Notes: generated by a model from the sequence alone, not told the origin. 44,396 nt of DNA from Armatimonadota bacterium (GCA_023511535.1 JAIMBK010000019.1:1-44396), one strand, 5' to 3'; positions 1-7,924 are shown, numbered from the stretch's first letter. Program-made: numbers and translations.

Positions 1-6
1 ACCTCC

Positions 7-420
7 ATGCGGGTTTTGGTTAAGTTTTCGGCATGGATGAGCAAATTCCTTTTTGGTTCCGGCTATGCCGGGTTAGGAAAAAGCGACGAGGATGTATATA
101 AAGCGGCATATAAGGAAGACCGAATCCTATTGACACACGATAGGGATTTTCTTAATGATAGGCGCTTTCCCCCTTATCGTAACCCTGGAGTGGTAATTCT
201 TCCTGGAGGTCAAGGTGATGAAAGAGTTCTTTTACGTTCTCTAAGTTGGATGATTTTAGTAATTGGACAGTTTCGCAATATATGGAAAGAAAGTAAGATT
301 ATCTTTCATGCTGACGATAAAATGAGTGTTGTTTCTCGGGATTATAAAACTGGTGCCATAAAAAGAACAATTTATTGGTTTCAAAGGCATGGCCCAGTTT
401 TGGAATGGGTAGATGATTAA
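7..420 (+). CDS. DUF5615 PIN-like protein, N-terminus apparently damaged
   Basis: The stretch from about residue 25 (SDEDVYKAA, then RILLTHDRDFL and PGVVILP) has the pattern of DUF5615 proteins, a PIN-like family usually found as the toxin half of chromosomal or mobile toxin-antitoxin pairs. Family members begin with an acidic DENxP motif. Here the similar peptide MDEQIP is encoded at 33-50 but in a different frame from the rest, and it sits closer to the SDED motif than is usual, so the N-terminus looks altered by an indel or small deletion. The open frame also runs off the window at base 1, so a longer upstream start cannot be excluded. No partner gene is visible. It is probably not an active nuclease in this form. 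Confidence 0.55.
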   Translation: MRVLVKFSAWMSKFLFGSGYAGLGKSDEDVYKAAYKEDRILLTHDRDFLNDRRFPPYRNPGVVILPGGQGDERVLLRSLSWMILVIGQFRNIWKESKIIFHADDKMSVVSRDYKTGAIKRTIYWFQRHGPVLEWVDD

Positions 421-517
421 ATCTAAGTTTGACGGAAAGCTCGAAAAGCCGCGTTACTACTAAATTACCATATATGGCGTAATTTAGGAGGTTTTTAAGC
501 GAAGGGAGAACCCAAAC

Positions 518-830
518 ATGGCCGACTTCTGGCACGAAAAACACAATAACCTTTTCGGTGCACTGGCAGTCGGCATGACCGCCTTCGGAGGCGGCCTGTG
601 GATTCTCCCCTTCCTGCTTCAAAAACCACTTTACCGACGAGAGGCAGGCCGCCGTAGCGATCCTGGCGCTGATGGCCGCCCTCTTCCTGGCCGGTTTTTC
701 CGCTGGTTTGGCAGGGCGGGAACTCCTTCCCGATAACGCCCCTTCGATGGCCGGGTCCTACCTGACCACCGCGGCCGCTTGGTTCGCTGGCCTGGAACCT
801 GCCTGGCCCGCCCGCCTGGCGTGGGCCTAG
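518..830 (+). pseudogene. small membrane protein gene with a frameshift
   Basis: A good start (ATG at 518, about 20 bases after an AGGAGG-like site) reads MADFWHEKHNNLFGALAVG and a hydrophobic stretch ending near LPFLLQKPL. This frame then turns into Arg/Gly-rich nonsense. From about 630 a second frame reads FTDERQAAVAILALMAALF and a further membrane-like segment, ending at a TAG at 828-830. One base lost or gained in the A-run near 621-625 would join the two into a protein of about 100 residues with two membrane helices. The family is not recognised. It lies in a decayed mobile-element region. Confidence 0.5.
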
Positions 831-1001
831 GCACTCCCGTTTGCCGGGAGTTGGGCGGGTCTGGGGGCCGGGATACTGCTGGAGAGGCGGAAGGTGGGTC
901 GTTGACCGGGGGCCGGGCAATAAAAAAAACCGGCGGTTTTGGAACCGGGATTGAACTTGCTGATCCGCCGGGCAAATTTTTAAAAAAACCCTGGATTTTT
1001 T

Positions 1002-1037
1002 ACCGGGTGAAACTTTTTCGCCCGGTTTTTCTTTTTT
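1002..1037 (+). terminator. hairpin plus T-run
   Basis: ACCGGGTGAAA (1002-1012) pairs with TTTTCGCCCGGT (1015-1026) apart from one G-T type mismatch, and a T-rich run follows to 1037. It is a plausible rho-independent terminator for the plus strand, lying just beyond the 3' end of the convergent minus-strand gene. The 831-1001 stretch before it holds a short hairpin (833-851, arms ACTCCCG/CGGGAGT) and no gene that I can support. Confidence 0.5.
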
Positions 1038-1447
1038 CAGGAGCAAAAATTTTCCCGAAAGGAGCTGGTCTTCAATGGTCCAAACCTGGCGCTTGAAGTT
1101 AAATCTTCACCAAGCCAGTCCACTGGTATCACATTTTCCTCTACGAGCTTATGCAATCGCCTTTGAGCTTTTGGTGCGATGTCGGCTTGAGCAAAGAAAT
1201 GCACCTGATCCCTGCCGATCATTTGCCCCCATGTGGATTCTTCAAATTGTAAAAGTTTGGGGGCAATTTTTTGAAAGAACTCTGCAAGGCTTATACAACC
1301 CCAACCCCATTGATTGTCTGATAGGTCAGCATGATCAGTGCGCCAGCAGAAAAAAAGGTCATCTTCCTTCCGGGGCAAACGCGGCCTTTTTTCCTGGGGC
1401 GGATTGTACGCAATTCGAGGTCGCTTATTCCGCTTCTTCTTCGTCAT
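1037..1447 (-). CDS. partner protein of Panacea antitoxin, possible toxin
   Basis: The protein of 136 residues begins with a basic segment (MTKKKRNKRPRIAYNPP) and has a tryptophan-rich middle with ADLSDNQWGWGC, then FEESTWGQM and QRRLHKLV. Its start codon lies inside the last 23 bases of the Panacea-domain gene, so the two are translationally coupled. Panacea (SocA-like) antitoxins are normally encoded next to their toxins, and the E-x-TW and RL segments resemble a protein type I associate with such pairs. The C-terminus after about residue 105 does not look like that type, so this copy may be altered. The toxin role is inferred from position only. Confidence 0.45.
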   Translation of the reverse strand: MTKKKRNKRPRIAYNPPQEKRPRLPRKEDDLFFCWRTDHADLSDNQWGWGCISLAEFFQKIAPKLLQFEESTWGQMIGRDQVHFFAQADIAPKAQRRLHKLVEENVIPVDWLGEDLTSSARFGPLKTSSFRENFCS

Positions 1448-1898
1448 TAGCTGCCAAAGAACCGTAATATTCGGCCATGGAGTCTAAAGTAATTACGGCG
1501 TTGCTCCTTGCCCCCTCCGGAATTCCCTGCCGAGCGTTTTTCCACGGCTCCTCCCTGTGGGTCAGGTCGCTCAACCACTGCGGCGTCCTGTTACCGTAAA
1601 ACTGAATAACGGCGTCGATCGTGTCCTTTGCGTCCTGGTCTAAGCACTCCGGATCGCCTGCCGGTATGTCGCTTACGATGAATTGTCCTTTGTGGCAAGC
1701 AAATAAATCAGGAACAACAGGACCGCTTGCCCAGGCTTCAATTCTTTCCCCAAACAGGGGGCGTTCGTCCCAAACCAGCGACCACGCCTGGCAATAATAA
1801 ACGAGCTTTTGCAGCTTCATAGCAGAAACGGGGCCCAGCTTGCGGAGGATGTACGCTGCAACGTCAAACACCGTAGCAACAGGGTTGTTTGTCGCCAT
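1425..1898 (-). CDS. Panacea-domain (SocA-like, DUF4065) antitoxin
   Basis: The ATG at 1898 (MATNNPVATVFDVAAYIL) is chosen because a GGAGGAGG site lies about nine bases upstream, giving 157 residues. The sequence shows the hallmark order of the Panacea/GepA/SocA family: an N-terminal AAYIL helix, MKLQKLVYYCQAW, RIEAWASGPVVPDL, and the C-terminal segment with TPQWLSDLTHREEPW. Family members act as antitoxins or proteolysis-linked adaptors for diverse toxins. It is first in a two-gene unit with the downstream 136-residue gene. Such pairs are common on mobile elements, which fits the integrase and excisionase nearby. Confidence 0.8.
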   Translation of the reverse strand: MATNNPVATVFDVAAYILRKLGPVSAMKLQKLVYYCQAWSLVWDERPLFGERIEAWASGPVVPDLFACHKGQFIVSDIPAGDPECLDQDAKDTIDAVIQFYGNRTPQWLSDLTHREEPWKNARQGIPEGARSNAVITLDSMAEYYGSLAANDEEEAE

Positions 1899-2048
1899 AA
1901 TTTTAACCTCCTCCCTGCCACCCACCTAGTGGTACTGCCTACTTGTCGCCGTTATAAATGCCTTTCCTTGTATATAAATTATCGAACTCATGTATGCATT
2001 GTCAAGCAGATTCAAAAATTTTCAAAACCAGAAAGGAGCTGATCACCC

Positions 2049-2261
2049 ATGCGCTACCCCCACCCCGACCCCGCCCTGGCCGCCGCCGTGGGAGTGCTTC
2101 TCAAGGCCACCAGCCGGGAAAAGGACCTGGGCGAAAGAGTCCGGGCCATCGGCGAAAAGGCCAGGGAAATGCAGGGAGACAGGGAGTTGAACCTGCGGGC
2201 GGCGTTCCACGCCTGCCTTGCGCTGCGAAGGAAAGGGAAGAAGAAATGTACCTGCAGCTGA
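2049..2261 (+). CDS. small hypothetical protein
   Basis: This 70-residue protein starts at an ATG preceded by AAAGGAGCTGATC. It is Ala/Arg-rich and probably helical (ALAAAVGVLLKATSREKDL, then NLRAAFHACLALRRKGK). It overlaps the start of the following PAPS-reductase-like gene by 16 bases, which suggests coupling. I do not recognise a family. Small accessory genes before such reductase-like genes are frequent in phages and integrative elements. Confidence 0.5.
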   Translation: MRYPHPDPALAAAVGVLLKATSREKDLGERVRAIGEKAREMQGDRELNLRAAFHACLALRRKGKKKCTCS

Positions 2262-2779
2262 CCCTCTTCCCGCCGCCCGCGCCCGCCTTCCCGACCGGGG
2301 AACCTGCCTGGGCTGTAGCTTTCAGCGGCGGCAAAGACAGCACTGCCCTGGCCTTTCTGGCGCTGGACGCCGCGGCCCGACTGGTCCCGCCACCAAGGGT
2401 GGCTGTGGTCTACGGGGACACCGGAATGGAAATCCCGTCCCTACGGGAGCGGGCAATGAATACCCTGGCGGCCCTGCGGGAAGAGGCCGCGGCCCTGGGA
2501 GTACCGCTGGAAGTAGTGGTCGCCGCCCCGCCGCCTGAAAGGGATTTCTGGTACTGGTATCTGCGAGGATACGCTTTCAGTCCTGAAGCATGGGCACAGA
2601 TGCGGTTTCGGTGGTGCCGGGACCGGCTTAAGGTGAAGCCTGTCACGGCAACCTTGAAGGGGCTGAACAAACCCCGGCGCACGGAGTGCGTCTGGCTGAA
2701 CCCGGCGGCGGTGAGAGCCAGGGAAAGGGCTAGGCCGGTGCAGATGAGTTTGCTTGAGCTGGGGTTTTGTGAGTTCTAA
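2246..2779 (+). CDS. PAPS-reductase/DndC-like ATP pyrophosphatase, short
   Basis: The ATG at 2246 follows GGAAAGGGAAGAAG and gives 177 residues. The N-terminal AFSGGKDSTAL at about residues 25-35 is the PP-loop (SGGxDS) of adenylyl-transferring enzymes, followed by VVYGDTGMEIPS, and RFRWCRDRLKVKPV at roughly 120-133 is the segment typical of PAPS-reductase-fold proteins including DndC. Full-length family members are 200-500 residues. Here the C-terminal part after KPV becomes basic and featureless, so the gene may be truncated. Such proteins occur in phages and in DNA phosphorothioation systems, but no dndD or dndE is visible, so that role is not supported. Confidence 0.65.
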   Translation: MYLQLTLFPPPAPAFPTGEPAWAVAFSGGKDSTALAFLALDAAARLVPPPRVAVVYGDTGMEIPSLRERAMNTLAALREEAAALGVPLEVVVAAPPPERDFWYWYLRGYAFSPEAWAQMRFRWCRDRLKVKPVTATLKGLNKPRRTECVWLNPAAVRARERARPVQMSLLELGFCEF

Positions 2780-2824
2780 CAGGGGAAGAAAAAGCGTTCC
2801 GTTAAAGGTGCTTTTTCAGGCGCA

Positions 2825-2840
2825 GTTCTACCGGTAGAAC
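2825..2840. promoter_or_regulatory. 16-bp perfect palindrome
   Basis: GTTCTACCGGTAGAAC is a perfect inverted repeat ending 20 bases before the ATG of the HD-domain gene and overlapping its likely transcript leader. It has the size of a dimeric repressor operator. No regulator is assigned. Confidence 0.35.
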
Positions 2841-2859
2841 ATTGGAAGGAGGCGGCACG

Positions 2860-3419
2860 ATGGACAAACAGTCACCTTTCCTTCAGCATCTGCAGCGGTT
2901 CGCCGACCTGATGCGCAAGGCCCACCCGCACCTGCTGGCCCATTCCCTGGCGGCCGCCCGGCTGGTGGAAAGAATTATTCCCTTTTTGCCCTGGAGCGGA
3001 GACATCTCGACTCCAGTCCTGCTGGCCGGGGCGTTTTTGCACGATATCGGCAAGGTAAGCTGGCCGAAGGAGTTATTCACGAAGTATCCGTTGGAGCCTG
3101 CGGACTGGTCGCTTGTCCACGCGCACCCGGTCGCCGGGGTTAACCTGGTCCGGGAAACCTGGCCGGACGTGCCTGGCCAGGTGGTGGAGATAATCCTCCA
3201 ACACCACGAAAGGCCGGGCGGAGGAGGTTATCCGCGCGGCAGGGAACCGGGATACCCGGCGCTGGTGGTCGCGGCCTGCGAGGTGGTGGACGCCATGACC
3301 CACGACCGGGGTTACCGGGGCTGCTGGCGGTGCGAGAGGCGATGGCGGAGATAGAGAAGTGGGCGCCGGGGGAAGTGGTGGAGGCGGTGGGGAGGGCGAT
3401 GGGAGTAAAGGTAGCTTGA
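2860..3419 (+). pseudogene. HD-domain (HD-GYP-like) phosphohydrolase, frameshifted
   Basis: The ATG at 2860 follows GGAAGGAGGCGGC. The frame shows the HD-domain metal ligands: HSLAAARL, then GAFLHDIGKVSWP (the HD pair), HPVAGVNLV, and QHHERPGGGGYPRG, close to the HD-GYP signature. The open frame ends with an arginine/tryptophan-rich tail at 3354. Shifting frame by one near 3316-3325 instead continues as GLLAVREAMAEIEKWAPGE and stops at 3417-3419, as expected for the family. One indel has therefore replaced about the last 35 residues. The catalytic core is intact, so residual function (nucleotide or cyclic di-GMP hydrolysis) is possible. Confidence 0.6.
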
Positions 3420-3472
3420 CGTTGATTTTGGTGAAATAGTTTAGCCAGTATACGAGGAGGTGAAATTACCAA

Positions 3473-3688
3473 ATGACGGAAAGAGAAATTGCATCCTTAC
3501 CTGCTTTCTTAACCGTGGAAGAAGCGGCAAAACTATTGCGCTTGAAGCGCTCTACAGCCTACGAGTACATCAATCAGGGAGTTATACCTAGCGCGCGGTT
3601 TGGCCGCTTCATTCGGGTGCCTAAAACTAAACTTTTAGAAATGGCCGGGTTGTTAAAGGAACAAACCGCGGGGACGGCGAATATTTAA
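3473..3688 (+). CDS. excisionase-family DNA-binding protein
   Basis: This 71-residue protein contains a complete helix-turn-helix of the excisionase/MerR-like HTH_17 type: FLTVEEAAKLLRLKRSTAYEYI, then GVIPSARFGRFIRVPKTKL. Proteins of this type direct the integrase towards excision or act as small regulators. It is followed after 36 bases by the integrase remnant. A ten-base-pair hairpin (3668-3677 with 3690-3699) spans its stop codon, without a clear T-run. This is one of the few apparently intact genes of the element. Confidence 0.8.
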   Translation: MTEREIASLPAFLTVEEAAKLLRLKRSTAYEYINQGVIPSARFGRFIRVPKTKLLEMAGLLKEQTAGTANI

Positions 3689-3724
3689 ACCGTCCCCGCC
3701 CGGTATTAAGGAGGGTAGACAAAA

Positions 3725-4429
3725 GTGCGGGGATTCGTTTTTAACCGCAACAAAAACAAAAAAGGGAAAAAACCAAATTGGTGCTACGTTGTCGAATTCG
3801 GGTACACCGCCGAAGGCAAGAGAGATCGGCTCTGGAAAGGGGGGTTTGCTACTAAACAAGAGGCAGATGGGGCTTTAACACAGGTGCTCGAACAGTTGCG
3901 TACCGAAACAAGTCGATGCCGGAAAATAAACCTCTTAGGAAAAATCGCCCAGGCCGCCAGAGCGTAGCAGATTACCTTCGGTCGTGGCTTGCAGAGAAAG
4001 AGGTTCGCAATACCACTCTTTTCAACTACCGCTGGATCGTTAATTACCATGTGATTCCTGCCGTCGGTGACGGATGAACTGGTTCGGGCGCTGAAAAGCC
4101 ACCTCAAAAAACAAAACGAAGAGAAGATGCGCCGCCGTGACACGTACAAGGACTACGGCCTGGTATTTGCCACTATAGACGGTAGGCCCTATGACCCGAA
4201 CCGGTTCGTTTCCAGGCACTATAAACCCCACCTGAAACGGGCGGGACTGCCTAACTTCCGCTACCACGATTTGCGCTACACGGCGGCCATGATGCTTAAA
4301 TCCGGGGTGGATATAAAATTGGTATCGCAGGTCCTGGGGCACTATTCGGAAGCGTTTACGTTGAGAGTTTACGGGCATGTTCTCCCTGGTATGCAGGAGA
4401 TCGCCCTGGCGAGGTACGACAATGTTTAG
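3725..4429 (+). pseudogene. tyrosine recombinase (integrase), broken
   Basis: Three pieces in different frames belong to one integrase. A GTG at 3725 after AAGGAGGG starts an arm-binding domain (KKPNWCYVVEFGYTAEGKR). A second frame from about 3925 carries the core-binding domain (SVADYLRSWLAEKEVRNTT to NYHVIPAVGDG). The catalytic C-terminus (4067-4429) keeps HDLRYTAAMMLKSGVD, QVLGHYSEA and the tyrosine in RVYGHVLPG. The segment that should hold the first catalytic arginine, roughly 100-150 residues, is missing near 4070. The enzyme is therefore dead, and the element cannot move on its own. The gene points at the 3' end of tRNA-Ala, as expected for a tRNA-targeting integrase. Confidence 0.8.
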
Positions 4430-4487
4430 ACGATTTTGGACTGAGCTAAATGTTTTCGGACTGGCTGCCCATCGCATAAACAAAAAT

Positions 4488-4531
4488 GGCGAATTTGCCC
4501 TTTTGGTTGCACTTTTGGTTGCAAATTCGCC
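4488..4531. repeat. inverted repeat enclosing a tandem 12-mer
   Basis: GGCGAATTTG (4488-4497) is the exact inverse of CAAATTCGCC (4522-4531). Between them CTTTTGGTTGCA occurs twice in tandem (4500-4511 and 4512-4523). It lies between the integrase remnant and the tRNA 3' end, where arm-type or core recombinase sites would be expected. Confidence 0.5.
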
Positions 4532-4570
4532 CCTGGCAAGAACTTCCAGCCCCGAATCCCTTGCTATTCC

Positions 4571-4646
4571 TGGTGGAGACAGGGGGACTCGAACCCCCGA
4601 CCTCTAGAGTGCGATTCTAGCGCTCTCCCAGCTGAGCTATGCCCCC
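4571..4646 (-). tRNA. tRNA-Ala (anticodon CGC)
   Basis: Read on the minus strand this folds as a full 76-base cloverleaf with encoded CCA: acceptor GGGGGCA with TGTCTCC, D arm GCTC/GAGC, anticodon stem CTAGA/TCTAG with loop ATCGCAC (anticodon CGC, codon GCG), T arm GGGGG-TTCGAGT-CCCCC, and discriminator A. The acceptor stem has the G3-U70 pair that identifies alanine tRNAs. Its 3' end faces the integrase remnant, so it is the likely attachment gene. Confidence 0.95.
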
Positions 4647-4738
4647 GTGCCTTTTAAATTATATCATGCGGGGCGGTAAGTGACAAGGGGAGCGCAGGTA
4701 AATTTCGCGGCCCTGAATTATTGATGCCGGAAGCTTTT

Positions 4739-4990
4739 TCAGGACGCTTTCTGCATCAGGGCCTCCTGCTTTTGTTTCTTAATGGCCAGTTCCTCCGCGT
4801 AATCGGCGGACACCAGGTACAGATTCACCCACAATTCGTGTTCGTTGGGCTTGCCTTCCAGTTCCCGGGATAACTCTTTAAATTTTTTTTGCACCCGGTC
4901 TTTAAACCCCGAAAATTCCACCAGCAGGTCAAGGACTTCACGCTGGGTGTAAGAGGCCCCTTCCCGTAGCGCCTTGGCCAATTGGATCAC
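4739..4990 (-). CDS. small hypothetical helical protein
   Basis: This 83-residue protein starts with GTG, preceded by AAGGGGTG at a short distance. It is mostly charged alpha helix (SGFKDRVQKKFKELSRELEG, then ADYAEELAIKKQKQEALMQ) with a probable short coiled coil and no membrane segment. No family is recognised. It stands alone between the tRNA and the low-complexity protein gene, outside the decayed element. Confidence 0.5.
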   Translation of the reverse strand: MIQLAKALREGASYTQREVLDLLVEFSGFKDRVQKKFKELSRELEGKPNEHELWVNLYLVSADYAEELAIKKQKQEALMQKAS

Positions 4991-5072
4991 CCCTTAGAAA
5001 TTTGCTTAATTATACTATAAATACCATATTATGTTAAGGGGTGGATGTTGTCTTTTTTTGCTGACCGGAAGG

Positions 5073-5108
5073 AAATGGGGACCTGGCTGAAAACCGCGGT
5101 CCCCATTT
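5073..5108. terminator. inverted repeat, possible terminator of the Q-rich gene
   Basis: AAATGGGGACC (5073-5083) pairs perfectly with GGTCCCCATTT (5098-5108). It lies about 80 bases past the stop of the minus-strand Q-rich gene. A T-run follows on the plus strand only, so it is not a textbook terminator for that gene. Confidence 0.4.
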
Positions 5109-5190
5109 ATTTTTCTCCGGGTGGATTGAAAGCTGCGGAAACAAAGGGCGGACGGTGCTGTTATTGCCCGCTCCGGCCGTATTGCTGACC

Positions 5191-6015
5191 TCAGAACTGG
5201 CCGGCGGACGGCATGTTTTCCAGGCCGGTGCGGCCAAACATCTGACCGTAGCCAATTCCTGTTTCCACGGCGCCATACCGGGCGACCTGGCCGGTTTGCC
5301 CGCTCCATTGACCGGCCCAGCCCATCTGCGCCTGACCGGTGAAACCGGTTTGGGTTTGCCCCGGCCAGATGAGCTGATTTTCGGACTCCCGGCCGATTTG
5401 CGCCTGACCTCCTTGCATTGTGCTCCACTGGCCGGGGGTGGTGGTATACTGGGCCTGGGTTGCCCAGCCGCCCTGCCGGGTTGTGCCGTACTGCGGGGAG
5501 ACGCCTATCTGACCGGTTGTTGAGTACTGAGCGGCGGGGCTGGCCATATAAGGCGTGTACTGGGCGGACCAGCCGGTTAAAGGAGCGCCGTATTCCGCCT
5601 GGCCTGCACCATAGCCGGATGGCGACCCGTAGCCTCTCGGAAAGGTGCCGGTTTGTCCCGCCCAGGCGGTTTGCGCCCAGGAAGGTTGCGCCCAACCGGT
5701 TTGGGTGGCGGTTGTCTGCTGCTGGAACGGGCTAAACCCCGCAGGCGGCTGGTAGGTCGCCTGCGCCTGCGGAAATACAGAGGCGCCGGTAAGTTGTTGG
5801 GCCATGTTGCTCGCCTGGGTGATGTCCTGGTGGAGCTGCCCGGCCAGATACTGAATACGCTGCAGGTTTTGGGCGGCAAAAATTTCTTTTTGCTGGAGTT
5901 GTTGCAGCTGGGCGGAGTTGTTTTGTTCGGCCTGCTGCAACTGGGAAGCCAGCTGCGAGATGGAATTAACTTCGTCACGTAAACGTTGGAGCTGCTGATG
6001 GAGCTGATAATGCAT
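5191..6015 (-). CDS. coiled-coil plus Q/G/Y/W-rich low-complexity protein
   Basis: The ATG at 6015 follows GGAGGAGAGAAAC. Residues 1 to about 75 form a glutamine-rich coiled coil (LHQQLQRLRDEVNSISQLA and a run with LQQLQQKEIFAAQNLQR). The remaining 200 residues are low complexity, built from degenerate units such as QTGWAQPSWAQTAW, GYGAGQAEYGAPLTGW and GQAQIGRESE, rich in Gln, Gly, Tyr, Trp, Thr and Ala, with almost no charge and no cysteine. There is no signal peptide or membrane segment. The architecture resembles prion-like or spore-coat-type disordered proteins: an oligomerising head and an aromatic, sticky tail. The function is unknown. It is a single-gene unit. Confidence 0.7.
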   Translation of the reverse strand: MHYQLHQQLQRLRDEVNSISQLASQLQQAEQNNSAQLQQLQQKEIFAAQNLQRIQYLAGQLHQDITQASNMAQQLTGASVFPQAQATYQPPAGFSPFQQQTTATQTGWAQPSWAQTAWAGQTGTFPRGYGSPSGYGAGQAEYGAPLTGWSAQYTPYMASPAAQYSTTGQIGVSPQYGTTRQGGWATQAQYTTTPGQWSTMQGGQAQIGRESENQLIWPGQTQTGFTGQAQMGWAGQWSGQTGQVARYGAVETGIGYGQMFGRTGLENMPSAGQF

Positions 6016-6106
6016 GTTTCTCTCCTCCTTGCCAGATTTTTGCTTTTTTTAGCATGTCCATAAAGAAAGCATTTATGCATTCACGGGAAAAATTTTTATT
6101 TCAAAT

Positions 6107-7660
6107 TTATTTTTGTTTTGTTACGTTTTGAAAGCAGAAAAAGTTTCCCGGATGAACGCTGAAATTTTGAACTGCCGGCGAAACGGCGACCGGAAGGAGG
6201 CTGTGGTTGATGAAAAAGGCGGGTTTGTCCCGTAATAGCTGCTCCTGGACGTCCCGGTAAAGGCGGGCGCGCAAAGCAGGGTCCGGGGTCCGCTGGGCGG
6301 TGATAAGCAGGGTATCGACCCGCTGGTTATGGTAGCGGGTGGCGTTCAGTCCGGAAGCAATCTGGGCGGACGAAAATAAAGTGTAAAGAAAATTATCGGG
6401 ATCGCCGTTGTCGCTGATCCAGCCATATAAGAAAGCGTCCCCTTCTTGTTGGAGTAAGGCCTGTTTGAATTTTTCCCAGGGGTAGGCGCGGACCGCAGCC
6501 TGAAAACCTCCGCCGGTTAGCTGACGGGCCAGTGCCTGGGCCAGTTTTTCGCCGCCGGCCGGGTTGTAAGGACGTTCCCCGGCGTAAGTGATGATGGTGA
6601 TCGGCAGGCCGTCGGGGTAGCCGGCGGCGGCGAGCAGCCGGCGGCTTTGCTGCGGGTCGAAGGGGGATTGCCGGAGTTCCGCGGCGTGCCCCAGGATGCC
6701 CGGGGGGAGTGGTCCGTTGGCCGTTATTGCGTTGTCGCCAAGCAGGTCTTTAACCAGCTGGGGCTGGTTGATTGCCAGGCAGGCGGCCTGCCTGACCAGG
6801 GGGTTCTGAAAAGGTTTTTTATTCGTATAAAAACCCAGGTAGCTGACATCCGCACCCGGGGAACGCAGGATGCGCACCCCTTTATTTGCCAGGGAGGGGA
6901 TTTCTTCCGGGGCAGCGTCGATGACATCGGCTTTGCCGCCGGTAATCAACCTGCTCCTTTTGGCGGCGTCGCTTTCCGTCCGGAAAATAATTTGCTTAAG
7001 GGCCGGTTTTTTGCCCCAATAGACCGGATTCGCCTTTAAAGTGATTTCCCTGCCCGGCGCCCACCTGACGGGCATAAACGGGCCGGTGCCGGCGGGGGGG
7101 TGGGCGGGACCGGGGCCGGGTTTGTCCGGAGCCGCCGGGCTGACGACGGGGGCGACAAAGGGCAGGGCCAGGTTGTTTAAAAAGGGCGTGAAGGGGAATT
7201 TCAGGTGAAAAGATACGGTCAGGGGATCGATTACCTGGACCGAGTCTACCATTCCATAAACCAGCGAAAAATTTCCCGACGCATCCTTTTGATTGCTTTG
7301 CCGGTCGAAACTGGCTTTGACAGCGTCGGCGTTAAACGGCTTGCCATCGTGAAAAACGACCCCCGGCCGGAGTTTAAACGTCCAGCGCAGGCCGTCTTTG
7401 GAGGTTTCCCAGCTGGTGGCCAGGCAGGGTTCCACCTCAAAAGTACCCGGCTTAAATTTGACCAGGCCTTCGTAGATGTTTGCGATCACTTTCAGGGAAG
7501 CGTAGTCATGGGCCTGGGCGGGATCCAGGGTTTGCCAGGCATCCTGGCAAAGATACACTAACTGGTCGTCCTTTTTGGCTGCGAAGAGCCCGAAAAAGCC
7601 TTGCCCAAAGGAAACGTAAAGGGTAAAAAAGAAGACAATCACGAGCAGCCCCTTTTTCAT
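6107..7660 (-). CDS. ABC-type solute-binding protein, family 5 (peptide/nickel type)
   Basis: This 517-residue protein has an N-terminal hydrophobic segment (MKKGLLVIVFFFTLYVSFG) and then the family-5 binding-protein pattern: QTLDPAQAHDYASLKVIANIY, EPCLATSWETSKDGLRWTF, LRPGVVFHDGKPFNADAVKAS, PGREITLKANPVYWG and a C-terminal domain with YLGFYTNKKPF and VRQAACLAINQPQLV. It should capture oligopeptides or a similar solute outside the membrane for an ABC importer. No lipobox cysteine follows the signal, so it is either secreted or anchored by an uncleaved signal. No permease or ATPase genes are nearby, so it would work with a transporter encoded elsewhere. Confidence 0.85.
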   Translation of the reverse strand: MKKGLLVIVFFFTLYVSFGQGFFGLFAAKKDDQLVYLCQDAWQTLDPAQAHDYASLKVIANIYEGLVKFKPGTFEVEPCLATSWETSKDGLRWTFKLRPGVVFHDGKPFNADAVKASFDRQSNQKDASGNFSLVYGMVDSVQVIDPLTVSFHLKFPFTPFLNNLALPFVAPVVSPAAPDKPGPGPAHPPAGTGPFMPVRWAPGREITLKANPVYWGKKPALKQIIFRTESDAAKRSRLITGGKADVIDAAPEEIPSLANKGVRILRSPGADVSYLGFYTNKKPFQNPLVRQAACLAINQPQLVKDLLGDNAITANGPLPPGILGHAAELRQSPFDPQQSRRLLAAAGYPDGLPITIITYAGERPYNPAGGEKLAQALARQLTGGGFQAAVRAYPWEKFKQALLQQEGDAFLYGWISDNGDPDNFLYTLFSSAQIASGLNATRYHNQRVDTLLITAQRTPDPALRARLYRDVQEQLLRDKPAFFINHSLLPVAVSPAVQNFSVHPGNFFCFQNVTKQK

Positions 7661-7924
7661 CCGGCCTGCCCCTTCCTGATATGGTAATTAATGGATACAT
7701 TCGTCAATCAATTAAACTTTTCCTCCCTCCGCGAAAATAAGATCACCGGGCTGGAATGTCCGGCTTGCTCCCGGCACTTACTGATACCACGCATTCTCAC
7801 CAGGCGGAATTCCTCGCCGATGGCCCCAGATATCAACAAAGCCCCCCTGTGTCCCGGTGAGTGCCGGAGCCGGCCGGATATCAGCTTGCTGTGCCGCGGA
7901 GCACACCAGGCAATTGAGAGGTGA

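Noticed and set aside
2246-2779. DNA phosphorothioation (Dnd) system
   Set aside because: Only one short PP-loop protein is present; dndB, dndD and dndE are absent from the window.
4377-4607. ORF ending GGDRGTRTPDL on the plus strand
   Set aside because: The tail is the antisense of the tRNA-Ala T arm and acceptor, a well-known artefact in protein databases; the rest is integrase in another frame.
5015-6080. Arg/Pro/His-rich ORFs overlapping the Q-rich protein gene
   Set aside because: They are other frames of one low-complexity gene; only the frame with the ribosome site and coiled coil looks coding.
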